From: SB15 sp964639245
GTDB lineage: Bacteria > Chloroflexota > Anaerolineae > Aggregatilineales > J027
Direction: 5' to 3'
Assembly: GCA_964639245.1 (NCBI GenBank)
Contig: CAZXCU010000009.1
Span: 1-64,000, forward strand
Length of the DNA stretch: 64,000 bases
Shown: positions 50,094 to 58,999 of the stretch, in pieces
Position numbering within the stretch: the first letter of the stretch is position 1
How the letters are laid out: the number at the start of each line of letters is the position of its first letter
Notes under the pieces: model-generated
What the model was told of the DNA's origin: nothing
The model's input: the letters and a program-made list of their open reading frames with translations, nothing else
Database searches by the model: none
Translations under genes and position numbers: made by a program

Positions 50094-50644
50094 CTGTTGC
50101 ACGGATTCAACTACGAGTCTATAAAGATCCGGGATTGGCAGAGGTATTCGTCAAAGTCAAGAAAAAAGATGGTACTTATGGACAAAGCAATTAAAAACCA
50201 AATGATTGCGGACAGCATGGATGCTGTCCCTACGAGAAATCCACCTGTAGGGACGGGATATATCCCGTCCGCAAAAGTTGGATTCATTTAAAGTCTAATT
50301 GCCTTGTCCATTACCTTACCTTGAATGCGGCGATTGATACCGGAGGGGAAATCTCGCTTTTTCCCAACACCCATTTACCGGACTTGGACTTTCGCCAGAC
50401 AGAACGCGGGTTGATTCGGATAGAGCAGGCGGGTATTGCCAAACAGTCCTTTGATGCAATTGAAGGACAAATTGTTATCATCCTAGAAGACCCATTCGGC
50501 AACCAAACCAATGAGTTTGAAATAACAACGTGGTTTGGTGACACGAACCGCACTTTACTGGGTTTTGAAGGCATTTTAGATCGTGCCGTTTTACATCTGG
50601 ATATGCTTTACAGATTAGAAGGTTGGATTGAGATGGATGTTTAG
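50090..50644 (+). pseudogene. Aspartyl protease-like gene split by a miniature element
   Basis: The gene starts at 50090, overlapping the DUF5678 stop, and reads MTVARIQLRVYKDPGL through KKKDGTY before an inserted element (50180-50309) brings a stop at 50192. After the insert the frame resumes at 50312 with YLTLNAAIDTGGEISLFP, which carries the DTG catalytic motif of retropepsin-like proteases, and runs to 50644. Removing 50180-50311 (132 bp, element plus a 2-bp AT duplication) restores one continuous frame, ...KDGTYYLTLNAAIDTGG..., of about 140 residues. Hence a recent disruption of a working gene; the C-terminal part might still be made from a TTG at 50321. Confidence 0.85.
50180..50309. 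mobile_element. Miniature inverted-repeat element (130 bp) with cruciform core
   Basis: The left end GGACAAAGCAATTA (50180-50193) and right end TAATTGCCTTGTCC (50296-50309) are inverted repeats with one mismatch, flanked by AT on both sides. The core is palindrome GGACAGCAT...ATGCTGTCC, CTAC...GTAG, palindrome GGACGGGAT...ATCCCGTCC (50210-50270). It encodes nothing. The right 40 bp recur at 19431-19469. Movement must depend on a transposase supplied elsewhere. Confidence 0.85.
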
Positions 50645-50973
50645 TCCCGATACGCCCGCAGCAAATCCGTCCGAATCCGTTCCGCCTGTTCTCCCTCGAT
50701 GTTCTCTAATTGTTGAACCAACCATGTAAAATCCTCGTTCAGCAGCCAGACAGGTTTTTTCGCCACCGCACGTTTATGCTTTTCCTCAATGATTTGCTTG
50801 TTCAAAATTTTCACGTCTTTGACCATCAGCAGGCGCATATCCGCCACAATGTACCGCCCCAATTCCTCGTCGGAAATATCATCCCCGTCTATATCTAGGC
50901 GGAAATCCTGTCCTTGAATCCCGCCACCATTGGAAAATGTGATTTCAAAATCAAATTTGACCCGTTTGTCCAT
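50641..50973 (-). CDS. Small conserved protein next to DDAH
   Basis: A 110-aa acidic protein: VKFDFEITFSNGGGIQGQDFRLDIDGDDISDEELGRYIVADMRLLMVKDVKILNKQIIEE. The IDGDD...YIVADLRLLMV pattern recurs in a family commonly found beside cyclase- or amidase-type genes, without known function as far as I recall. It begins 1 base after the DDAH stop codon and overlaps the end of the convergent split protease gene by 4 bp. Confidence 0.65.
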   Translation of the reverse strand: MDKRVKFDFEITFSNGGGIQGQDFRLDIDGDDISDEELGRYIVADMRLLMVKDVKILNKQIIEEKHKRAVAKKPVWLLNEDFTWLVQQLENIEGEQAERIRTDLLRAYRD

Positions 50974-50974
50974 G

Positions 50975-51757
50975 TTAATTTTCTCTCCAATACCGCAGCG
51001 AAAGACACGTCAGGCTGCCGTCCATTTTCATAAATTCGCTCATCTCCACCGAAATCACACAGTCCTCCCCTGCATATTCTTGGGCAAGGTGGCGTGTGAC
51101 CGGATAGCCCGTCGGAATAAGAATTTTGTCATTGATAGGCAGCACATTCGCCGCATAGCCCTGTTCGGCGGGCAGGGTGATAATTTCCGCAAAAGGCAGC
51201 GCGGTGTCTAATTTCATGGCGGGGTCATGCAGCAGCACCCCCGGCACCAATTCCGTAATCCCCGTTTTGAGGTGCAGCACCCCTTCCACCGGAATCATAT
51301 GGACTTTGATTGCTGAATCATAATCGAGCAGCGCCTGCTGGAGTTGAGTCGCGCCTGCTAAGTTGGTGCGGTCAGACAGGCCAATCAAGACGTGTTTGTC
51401 CGCGCAGACCAGCACATCCCCGCCTTCCAAGCGGGCATCCCCGGTCAGATGAATCCGATATTTTTGCGGCAGGTGATCAATCACCGACTCCGGCTCATGC
51501 AGCCGACTCAATGCGCCGGGAACGCAGCGCACCAGCAAATCTTCGTAAATCACCGCCACATCTTCCACATAATGCCCATCGGGGAAGCGCATATCAGGCG
51601 GTAAGAGGGTCAATTCCAGACCCGCACTTTGCAGCGCCTGAAGATATAGGTCATATTGATGAAGCGTTTGCTCAATGCTCGGATGTCCGACTCGCGTGGT
51701 GAGTCCTTGTGCGGCGGTTTCGGCGGGGCGACGTACCAGCGCATGAGTAAAGTGCAT
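50975..51757 (-). CDS. Dimethylarginine dimethylaminohydrolase (DDAH)-type amidinotransferase-fold enzyme
   Basis: A 260-aa protein of the guanidino-modifying superfamily with the DDAH set of motifs: FPDGHYVEDVAV (58-69) with Glu65-Asp66, LEGGD (110-114), LHLKTGIT with catalytic His162, and the nucleophile Cys251 in GSLTCLSLR. DDAH hydrolyses methylated arginine to citrulline and dimethylamine; in bacteria it serves arginine or methylarginine breakdown. The ATG at 51757 has AAAGGA upstream. The following small gene is translationally coupled. Confidence 0.9.
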   Translation of the reverse strand: MHFTHALVRRPAETAAQGLTTRVGHPSIEQTLHQYDLYLQALQSAGLELTLLPPDMRFPDGHYVEDVAVIYEDLLVRCVPGALSRLHEPESVIDHLPQKYRIHLTGDARLEGGDVLVCADKHVLIGLSDRTNLAGATQLQQALLDYDSAIKVHMIPVEGVLHLKTGITELVPGVLLHDPAMKLDTALPFAEIITLPAEQGYAANVLPINDKILIPTGYPVTRHLAQEYAGEDCVISVEMSEFMKMDGSLTCLSLRYWREN

Positions 51758-51840
51758 CTGAAATTTTCCTTTGGTAGAATCAGCCGTTTAACAGGCATTA
51801 TAGCAGAGGGCGCAGTTCGCAAAAACCACGCCATTCTGCA

Positions 51841-53187
51841 TTAAGCCCCTGCCAAGACCGTTTCTTCGGTAGGCATGGGAACAGCCATCGCTTGATTTTC
51901 AGCCGTATAACTGGGTAAATCGGCTTCCATGTGGCGAATTTTCGGGTGAGCATAGGCAGCGGTGGTTAAAAGGGTGAGCGCCCCACCCACAAAGACCATC
52001 AACAAGCCCATCCCCGCGCCTTCTTGCGCCCCAACCAAGGGTTCCACCAGTTCCCATGTAGCTGTACCAACAGCGGGTTCAAGCACCTCGTCCACCAGCG
52101 GCCCCGTAATGAGAAACGAAAGCGGCATCGCCAGCATCGCTAACTGCATGACCACCGCAAACACCCGTCCCTGCATATCCGGCGGAACTTTGGTTTGCAA
52201 AATCGACATGAACATCGCATTCACCACCGGAATCGGCAGCATCATGGCGAACAGTGCCAAACCCAAGCCCAGCGGAGTCCGCATTGTGCCGTACAGGATG
52301 AGGGCTGCACCGGTCATGAGCAGACCAAGCATAATCGGATGAATCCGCGATTTGCGATTACCCAACACCCCCAGCGCCACAGCTCCCAGAATCGGGCCAA
52401 TATTCATCACCCCCATCAAAATCCCGACCCATGTTTCGCTCCCCGTGATGGTTTTGATATAGGGAATGGTCAATTCGGACGGCCCGGCAAGGAAAAAATT
52501 TAGCAAGGTCGCATACAGAATCAGCACCAGCAAGGTTGGACGCGCCCATAAAAATTGGTATCCGGCTTTTACTTCGCCAAAAACCGAGCCTTCCCCGTGT
52601 TTGCCTTCGCTGGTCTTGGGCGGGTTGGGAATCTTGACCAGCGCCACCACCGCTACCGCCGTTAAAAAGGTGAGCAGGTCTATCGTCATGATGCCCGCCA
52701 CCCCGATGAGCGTATACAGCAGTCCGGTCAACACAGGCGCGAGAATCCCGGCCATCGGGCCCATCAACTGTATGATGGCGTTGGCGCGGTCACGTTGGTC
52801 ATCTGGCACAAGCATCGTTACAGAGGCGGAAAATGCTGGCTGTTGAATGGTCATAAAACACGCTTGCACAATCGCCGCAAGATATAACTGCCAGATTTCA
52901 AAATTATCGGTTGCAAAACTGAAAATTAAAAACAGGGTCGGGATGGACTGCCCGAAATCCGCCAGCATCATTAATTTACGGCGTTCAAAACGGTCTGCCA
53001 GCACACCCGCTAGACTTCCCCCCAACATCATGGGCAGCGCAACAAAAAAAGCGACCAGCAAAAGCGGCGTGGTATTGCCTGTTTCATTAAAAATCCACAG
53101 CCCCAAGGCAATGCCCGTCATGCGGCTGCCAATCAGTGAGAGAGTTTGCGTGGCAACTAAAGTATAAAAGGTGCGTAGCGAATTCAT
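51841..53187 (-). CDS. MFS transporter
   Basis: A 448-aa integral membrane protein with 11-12 hydrophobic helices and the motif-A loop GVLADRFERRKLMMLAD (about 60-76) of the major facilitator superfamily. Its sequence style (LRTFYTLVATQTLSLIGSRMTGIALGLWIF) is that of the MFS_3/enterobactin-exporter-like group, often drug or siderophore exporters. The DDQRDRANAI stretch near 155 is also typical. Substrate cannot be told. It lies 83 bp upstream of the DDAH gene on the same strand. Confidence 0.9.
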   Translation of the reverse strand: MNSLRTFYTLVATQTLSLIGSRMTGIALGLWIFNETGNTTPLLLVAFFVALPMMLGGSLAGVLADRFERRKLMMLADFGQSIPTLFLIFSFATDNFEIWQLYLAAIVQACFMTIQQPAFSASVTMLVPDDQRDRANAIIQLMGPMAGILAPVLTGLLYTLIGVAGIMTIDLLTFLTAVAVVALVKIPNPPKTSEGKHGEGSVFGEVKAGYQFLWARPTLLVLILYATLLNFFLAGPSELTIPYIKTITGSETWVGILMGVMNIGPILGAVALGVLGNRKSRIHPIMLGLLMTGAALILYGTMRTPLGLGLALFAMMLPIPVVNAMFMSILQTKVPPDMQGRVFAVVMQLAMLAMPLSFLITGPLVDEVLEPAVGTATWELVEPLVGAQEGAGMGLLMVFVGGALTLLTTAAYAHPKIRHMEADLPSYTAENQAMAVPMPTEETVLAGA

Positions 53188-53368
53188 GCGTCGTGTCCCT
53201 ATCGTGTGTATCTGTTACTTGCAATATACGTGTTGATACCAGAGAGGGTTCAAAAATCGCCGCAATTTCAGCCGAAAGTCGGATGCCGATGTTCGTACCC
53301 AAAATATGTGGAATAGAAATCGGATAGCTATAATGGGGACAGAGAGTCTCTGTTGCTAGGATAAAACA

Positions 53369-55306
53369 ATGCCATTTCATCTCTACATTAATTCTTATGA
53401 ATTAGTGACCTTCGCTGCCGCGCTTGTGATGCTGGCAGTGGTTTGGCGTAAAAAATCAGGGTGGCTCGTGGTGTTATGCGTGCCTGCATTGTATTTATCT
53501 GTGGATAGTTTAAGCCAATTCATGACCTATGACGAAAATTATATTGCCGACGAAACCCTCAAAGTACACCAAGGCGAAATCCCGGAGCAATATCTAAAAA
53601 TTCGTGACCGCACAGCGATTGCGGCGTTCAGTGGAATTTTCGCGGCGCTGGATCGGGTGGGCGTGACATTTGACCAGCAGCGTGTGTTGATTAAGTGTTT
53701 ACATTGGTTGGTGGCCTTGGGGATGCTGCTCTGGGTGATAAATTTATGTGAAAAAATTATTGAGGATTGGCTGAGGCTACCCCTTTTTTATGGATTCATG
53801 CTCCTCCCAACCAACCTACTGGCAATCAAAATCTATACCCCGGATGCCCTCGCTCTTATGCTGGGGATGGCAGCTGTCCTGATGTTGTATATTTCGGTGC
53901 GCGATAACACCGGTGAGCATCTACGGCTTAACTTGATTATTGCGTCGCTAGCAGCCCAACAAAAATTTGTGTTTAACCCGGTGCTGATGCTGGTGTTAGT
54001 CGCGTTTGTCTACTTTAGAACAGCCGAGAGTCAAAACCCCAAAGAGGAGATTTTGAAATTCACGCTCAACGGCATCGGATGGAGTGTTTTGGTTGGCTTG
54101 ATTTCAGCCTTACTGACGTTCATAGTTATGCAAGCCAGTGTATTATACCTGCTGGTCATGCTCGCCACTATCGCCGATCATCTGATCGGGTGGGTGTGGC
54201 CTATCCTATTTAATTTAGGGTTGGCAGGCAGCGGAGATTTAGCCCCTCCGCGTGAAGTGATTCTGCCGATGCTGCTGGTGGTCGTAGGGGCGGTCTATCT
54301 GACGGTGTTCCTGCTGCGCTGGGGAATGCCGCGTTTGGGTGGGATGCTTGCTTGGTTTAAGCAGTGGGGGCGTGCAATCAATCTGGGGTTGGCAACGGTG
54401 ATTGTGCTGGCTGGTCTCTACGGTCACTTCGCTTTAAATGTCTATCTTGCCCCCCCCGTTGCAGTACCGGAGGGAAATTTCACCCCGACCAGCGAATTCA
54501 ATACCTTTGTCACCCATTTTGGCGCAGAATCGTTGCCGGAGCATCTGTTCTTCAGTGTGACCTACGCCTGTGCCATGTTCCTCAATGCCGTGCCAACGGT
54601 GTTATGGGGGGTTTTGCTGTTGACCTTCTGGAAGAAAACCCCATTTGGCTTTGAACTTTTGCTGCTGGTAGGCTTATTGATTCCGCTTGGTTTTGGGGTG
54701 ATGATGGTGCCAGCCGTCTCCCGTTATATGAATTTTGCGTTGTTTTTAATGGCGTTGGGGCTTTTCTTCAAATTAGGGAGCGTTTTGCCCCAGACCTCCC
54801 TCAAATGGATACCCGTGAGCGCAGTGATCGGCCTCATGCTGTTAGAATTATTGCCCTTTGCGCCCCTCTACGGTGGTTTTCATCCTGTCTGGATGAAGTA
54901 TGATAAAATCCGGCAAACAACGGCAACTGCCGGACATCTGGATCCGATGTGGTGGGGGTGGGGTGAAGAAATGATGCTGGCAGGACGTAAAATTGTTGAA
55001 GACTGCGACTGCAAAGATGTCACCCTCTATTCCTCTTTCGGCAGCGATTGGTTGAACGCGCCCATTAAAACCAAAGCATTTTTATTCTCGGAGTTACAGC
55101 CAGCCGAGTTGCCCTATACCGCGCAAGATTACTATGTCATTAATCGGGTGAGTGTGAGTTTTGGGGATGTCGAAATGCCCCCGATTGACCCCCTGTTTAC
55201 GATTGATGTGGGGGGCTATGTTTATGCGTGGGTGTTTCGTGGGGATGATTTAGCCAGCGCCAATTTCCGCTTCGTGTGGAGATCGCTGGATGAATCGCAA
55301 AATTAG
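53369..55306 (+). CDS. Polytopic membrane protein, GT-C glycosyltransferase-like
   Basis: A 645-aa protein with about 10-12 membrane helices. After the first two helices, a loop has YDENYIADET (about 53-62); an acidic pair in the first outer loop is typical of GT-C-type glycosyltransferases that use lipid-linked sugars. The C-terminal 170 residues (from about 490) form a soluble domain (GGFHPVWMKYDKIRQ, AGRKIVEDCDCKDVTLYSSFGSDWL). Layout agrees with dolichyl-phosphate-mannose-type transferases, but no exact family is recognised. Monocistronic, with its own start 182 bp from the divergent MFS gene. Confidence 0.68.
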   Translation: MPFHLYINSYELVTFAAALVMLAVVWRKKSGWLVVLCVPALYLSVDSLSQFMTYDENYIADETLKVHQGEIPEQYLKIRDRTAIAAFSGIFAALDRVGVTFDQQRVLIKCLHWLVALGMLLWVINLCEKIIEDWLRLPLFYGFMLLPTNLLAIKIYTPDALALMLGMAAVLMLYISVRDNTGEHLRLNLIIASLAAQQKFVFNPVLMLVLVAFVYFRTAESQNPKEEILKFTLNGIGWSVLVGLISALLTFIVMQASVLYLLVMLATIADHLIGWVWPILFNLGLAGSGDLAPPREVILPMLLVVVGAVYLTVFLLRWGMPRLGGMLAWFKQWGRAINLGLATVIVLAGLYGHFALNVYLAPPVAVPEGNFTPTSEFNTFVTHFGAESLPEHLFFSVTYACAMFLNAVPTVLWGVLLLTFWKKTPFGFELLLLVGLLIPLGFGVMMVPAVSRYMNFALFLMALGLFFKLGSVLPQTSLKWIPVSAVIGLMLLELLPFAPLYGGFHPVWMKYDKIRQTTATAGHLDPMWWGWGEEMMLAGRKIVEDCDCKDVTLYSSFGSDWLNAPIKTKAFLFSELQPAELPYTAQDYYVINRVSVSFGDVEMPPIDPLFTIDVGGYVYAWVFRGDDLASANFRFVWRSLDESQN

Positions 55307-55346
55307 GCAGGCGGGCTAGGACGATTTTTGAACTTCAAAAGTTGGC

Positions 55347-56171
55347 CTAGACCCCCAGATTCTGTTGCATAAAGGCCAGGGTGCGTTTGATGATTTGCTG
55401 CGAGGTACGGTCATTTTCATTGGTATCAAAACCGTGTCCGCCTGTCGGATGGTTAATGAACTCCACCGAAATATTTTTTTCAATTGAAGTCCGCACAAAC
55501 GCATCAATGGAGTAGTTGATGGCTGACCGGTCTTTGCCCGCCCGCACGAGGAGCATCGGTGCGATGCCCGACACGTCCTTGCCAAGATAGGCAATCGGGG
55601 AATATTCGCGCAACGTGCCAGACAGGACTCGGGTGGTGGTGTGTTCGCCCATGTGCTGTAAATCCATATAGCCGTAGTAGCCCACCGAACAGCGCAAAAA
55701 ATCCCACTTGTAGCGCAACGCCAGACTCATCGCGTAGGGAACGCCAAACGAAAACGAACACAAACACAGACGGTTTTCATCCACGTTCATCAAATGGGCA
55801 TTGTCACGCACGAACATGATGGCATCGAAAATATCGTTGGCAACTTCGTGCATCTGGGAAAGTCCCTGCGAGGAACGGTGATGAAAGGTGATGCCAACCA
55901 TCTCCGACGCGGCGACCAACTGCCCCCACGAGACAAACGCGGCCCAATCTTTGATGTCTTCCAGAATTTCGGGCGCGCCATCGCTGTGAACAAACATCAC
56001 CGCCGGTAGCCTGTCGTCCGCACGCAAACCGGGTGGAGCATACACATCCATCTTCAGTTCACAATCTTTGGTGTATTTATAATAAATATCTTTTTGAACG
56101 GCGGCTTGTTCCATACCGTCAAGATAATATACAACCGGGCGTTTGGTAATATCATCGTTCACCGACGGCAC
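55347..56171 (-). CDS. Alpha/beta hydrolase (dienelactone hydrolase/esterase-like)
   Basis: A 274-aa protein with GTG start (56171): LKMDVYAPPG and LPAVMFVHSDGAPE (oxyanion region), the nucleophile elbow CSFSFGVP (about 134-141) with Ser in a variant S-x-S-x-G context, AGKDRSAINYSIDAF with the acid and FINHPTGGHGFDT with the catalytic His. Likely an esterase of the BD-FAE type. No signal peptide. An ATG at 56114 is an alternative start, but the first 19 residues look protein-like. Confidence 0.78.
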   Translation of the reverse strand: MPSVNDDITKRPVVYYLDGMEQAAVQKDIYYKYTKDCELKMDVYAPPGLRADDRLPAVMFVHSDGAPEILEDIKDWAAFVSWGQLVAASEMVGITFHHRSSQGLSQMHEVANDIFDAIMFVRDNAHLMNVDENRLCLCSFSFGVPYAMSLALRYKWDFLRCSVGYYGYMDLQHMGEHTTTRVLSGTLREYSPIAYLGKDVSGIAPMLLVRAGKDRSAINYSIDAFVRTSIEKNISVEFINHPTGGHGFDTNENDRTSQQIIKRTLAFMQQNLGV

Positions 56172-56304
56172 ACTTTCTGCACAAAATCCTGCATTTCATT
56201 GTAGCAGAGGCTCATTTTCGCCTCCCTTATCGTAAATTAATTCTCCGAAAACAAACCTAATACTCATCTCTGCGTTACAATAGGGACGTTCAGGAGTGTG
56301 AAGC

Positions 56305-57138
56305 GTGGCAACATCGGATGCAATACGGTTATTTTTGGGGGTCGCCTTGCCCCTAATGTTGATGGCAATGGGCATTTTGAGCGCGGTGGTACAGTTCTGG
56401 CTAACTCCGCTTCCCCAATCGGTCATCAGCCCACCCGTTAAACATCGTTCCCTCAAAACAGGTGAACATCAGGTCAAATTGCTGGCAGCCGGACACAACA
56501 AAATCGCGGTGATTAAAGCCATGCGGGGTCTAACCCACCTGGGACTCAAAGAGGCCAAAGATTTGGTCGAAAGCGCTCCCATACTGGTGCTGACCAACAT
56601 CAGCGAACAAGATGCTGTGCGCGCCCGCAGCCAACTTGAACAAGCGGGTGCAACAGTGGAGGTCATCTGGCCTGCTGTTAAGTCTAAAGTTGCCGACTCA
56701 GAACGGTATCAGGTGTTTTTGACCGGGATTGGCAGCAACCGCGCCGCGCTAGTGGATGAAATCATGCTGCTCACCGAACGCGAACAGCCCGAAGCCGAAT
56801 CGCTGGTCAAACAAACACCGAGTCTGATTCTGGAACAGGTGGATGAAGATTTGGCGCTGCGAGCAGCCACCCGTTTAGAGAGCTTGGGCGCAAAAACCAA
56901 AATTTTGCCGCAGGAAGACTCGTTGCAGCGTTTGTACACCGTGCGTTTGGTCAAGGTGGGCAGCAACCCGATTCAAGTGATTAAAACCATCCGTGAACTG
57001 ACCGATTGTGGGCTAAAAGAAGCCAAAGATTTAATTGATATTTTGCCCTCGATTATCTTGGATGAGGTCGGTCACGACAAAGCCGAACGCGCCAGAACCC
57101 AACTCGAACGGGCTGGCGCGATTGTCGAAGTTCTTTAG
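56305..57138 (+). CDS. Membrane-anchored protein with three L7/L12 C-terminal-like domains
   Basis: A 277-aa protein with GTG start (AGGAG at 8 bases). One membrane helix at about 8-33 is followed by three domains of about 65 residues that each copy the ribosomal L7/L12 C-terminal fold: KIAVIKAMRGLTHLGLKEAKDLVESAP (about 67-93), a diverged middle copy (AALVDEIMLLTEREQPEAESLVKQTP), and PIQVIKTIRELTDCGLKEAKDLIDILP (about 213-239), each ending in A-x-x-L-E-x-A/L-G-A. In L7/L12 this domain contacts translation factors. Here the triple copy on a membrane anchor is unusual; its role is unknown. Confidence 0.85.
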   Translation: MATSDAIRLFLGVALPLMLMAMGILSAVVQFWLTPLPQSVISPPVKHRSLKTGEHQVKLLAAGHNKIAVIKAMRGLTHLGLKEAKDLVESAPILVLTNISEQDAVRARSQLEQAGATVEVIWPAVKSKVADSERYQVFLTGIGSNRAALVDEIMLLTEREQPEAESLVKQTPSLILEQVDEDLALRAATRLESLGAKTKILPQEDSLQRLYTVRLVKVGSNPIQVIKTIRELTDCGLKEAKDLIDILPSIILDEVGHDKAERARTQLERAGAIVEVL

Positions 57139-57153
57139 GCGCTTTTGAACAAA

Positions 57154-57582
57154 TTAATAGTTAATCTGCTCTTTGAAGGCTTCGAGCATCTTACGGGCGC
57201 GACCCGGTTTATCTTTGAAAAACTGCTCGTCAATCGGTTCGCTGAGAAATTCGGTAAAGCCGGGATGTTCACGGTCATCAATTTTATCGAGATGGGCGAA
57301 CCCCATCGACCAATCGCCAAAAGAACGCTGCTCGATAGGCTCTTTGATCACGAGAAAAACCCGTTCGTGGCGCGGGTCATGCTGAATTTTGGCATACAGC
57401 GCATCCACTATGGACTCCTCACCTTCCAATGCCTGAATAAAATACCGATTGCGATACAGCAGCATTCCAGTCAGGTCGTGAGATGTATTAAAAGTGCGGG
57501 CGGTATCGAGGATTTTGAGCAAATCATCGTCAGTCATGGCTTTGGCGGCAAAGCTCACATAAATGAGGCAAATTAAACTCAT
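57154..57582 (-). CDS. BLUF-domain blue-light sensor
   Basis: A 142-aa flavin photoreceptor with the full BLUF residue set: Tyr8 (LIYVS), Asn32 (RTFN), Gln50 (YFIQALEG) around the flavin, His/Arg at HDPRHERV, and Trp91/Met93 in GDWSMGF. It consists of the BLUF domain plus a C-terminal capping helix region (about 95-142) and has no output domain, so it must signal through a partner protein. It is convergent with the L7/L12-like gene, 15 bp apart. Confidence 0.92.
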   Translation of the reverse strand: MSLICLIYVSFAAKAMTDDDLLKILDTARTFNTSHDLTGMLLYRNRYFIQALEGEESIVDALYAKIQHDPRHERVFLVIKEPIEQRSFGDWSMGFAHLDKIDDREHPGFTEFLSEPIDEQFFKDKPGRARKMLEAFKEQINY

Positions 57583-57680
57583 TCTATTGTCTCCTTGCGT
57601 GTATCACAATGCTCCTTAATTATACATTAACTCTATGAAGGCTACACACGTTTTATGAATTCAGGATGAAAGCAGCACAA

Positions 57681-57707
57681 TAAAAAAGCGGGTGTGTTGC
57701 CCCGCTT
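57681..57707 (-). terminator. Intrinsic terminator of the 57713 gene
   Basis: AAGCGGG (57686-57692) pairs with CCCGCTT (57701-57707) over an 8-nt loop; on the minus strand a run of six T residues follows. It sits 5 bases beyond the stop codon. Confidence 0.88.
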
Positions 57708-57712
57708 CCCTG

Positions 57713-58903
57713 TTACGCATTTTTGAACTTCATCCCGTTAAGTACCTTCAAAATATCATCGTAGTAATGGGTGAAAGATGCCTCATCATATGTCCAGACG
57801 ATGATTTCAAGCGTGGTGGTTGGGGTACTCATAAGATGAATAATCATAAAATGGCGAATATCATCGGGATCGTTATATTGAATTTCACGCACAAGGGCAT
57901 CTTTGCCTGCGATTTTCATGGTTTTGACCGGGATTCCCCAATCCTCACCACGGGTAAATTCATTCCATAATCCTGCTTCTGCGCCATCTAGGGTTTGTGT
58001 CCCTGTCCACTCAACTTCGGTGAAAGACATCATACTCCAACGGGTATCCGTACCAATGCCAATGACCAGCGAACAGTCATGATTAGATTCGGTGCAGATA
58101 CCAATCTCATTGATTTTTTGCGGTTTCCACGAATTAGAATATTCGACAATGACGGTTTTTCCTTCAAAATCGGCGCTGGTAATCGCTTGGATAAACCCAT
58201 AGACAGCACTCCCCACCAGCACCACAGCGGCAACGAATAAACGCATTACCAAGCGATTCCGCAAAAGTACCCCGAAAACTGCCATCCCACCTGCTGCCGC
58301 GACTTTGCCCGTTTCTTTTTTGGGACGCGGGGCAATTTCTTCCAACTTCAAAAGTGATTCCTGCGCGAACGGATTATTCGGCATGGATTTTAAGATTTGA
58401 CGGGCGCGGTCAAAATTTTTCTGCTTAATGAGTTTGTTCACATAGACTAAATTTTCTTTTTCCTGCTGGGACATCCCGTTGAAACCCATGCTGGCTGAAC
58501 TGGCCGAAAACTGCGGTTCGGGCAGGTCTTGGGAAAAAGAACGTGAGGCGGGTGGTTTGGGCGCAGCCGTGTAACTGTTAAAAATCGCGTCATATTCGCT
58601 GACAGCGCTGGTTTTGGGTGCAATCTGGTTCAGCCGTTCCAGCCATTTTTCGGCAGTGGTGTTAAAGGGCAAATCTTCCAGAATAACCCGCGCTTCGTCG
58701 TAGCGTTTGTCTTTGAGCAACTGCTGCGCTCTGGCGAGTTGGGCTTGGTCGCCGTTGACAGGTGCAATCTGGTCAAGTTTTGCCAGCCACTGCTGCGCGG
58801 TGGGATGCGACGAAATGGATTGTAAGAGGTTGCGTGCCTGATCATACTGTTTATTTTTGAGTAAAAGTTGGGCTTGTTGCAGGGTGTCCTTCGGCGTGTT
58901 CAT
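57713..58903 (-). CDS. Repeat protein with membrane helix and exported C-terminal domain
   Basis: A 396-aa protein. Residues 1-190 contain three similar helical repeats (AQLLLKNKQYDQARNLLQSI, AQQLLKDKRYDEARVILEDL, NKLIKQKNFDRARQILKSM), each followed by TAxxWLxxLxQIAP-like text, a TPR-like design. One membrane helix lies at about 208-235. The last 150 residues form an exported domain (VIVEYSNSWKPQKINEIGICTES, with two Cys). The family is not recognised; plausible as a membrane adaptor. Start ATG at 58903. Confidence 0.7.
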   Translation of the reverse strand: MNTPKDTLQQAQLLLKNKQYDQARNLLQSISSHPTAQQWLAKLDQIAPVNGDQAQLARAQQLLKDKRYDEARVILEDLPFNTTAEKWLERLNQIAPKTSAVSEYDAIFNSYTAAPKPPASRSFSQDLPEPQFSASSASMGFNGMSQQEKENLVYVNKLIKQKNFDRARQILKSMPNNPFAQESLLKLEEIAPRPKKETGKVAAAGGMAVFGVLLRNRLVMRLFVAAVVLVGSAVYGFIQAITSADFEGKTVIVEYSNSWKPQKINEIGICTESNHDCSLVIGIGTDTRWSMMSFTEVEWTGTQTLDGAEAGLWNEFTRGEDWGIPVKTMKIAGKDALVREIQYNDPDDIRHFMIIHLMSTPTTTLEIIVWTYDEASFTHYYDDILKVLNGMKFKNA

Positions 58904-58999
58904 AGATGTGTAAACCCTTAAATAAACTCCTTATAGCATAAACACGCCTTTTTGCCCCGTCAACCGAAAAAATCTTCATAAATGTCAGAAAATCATAAA

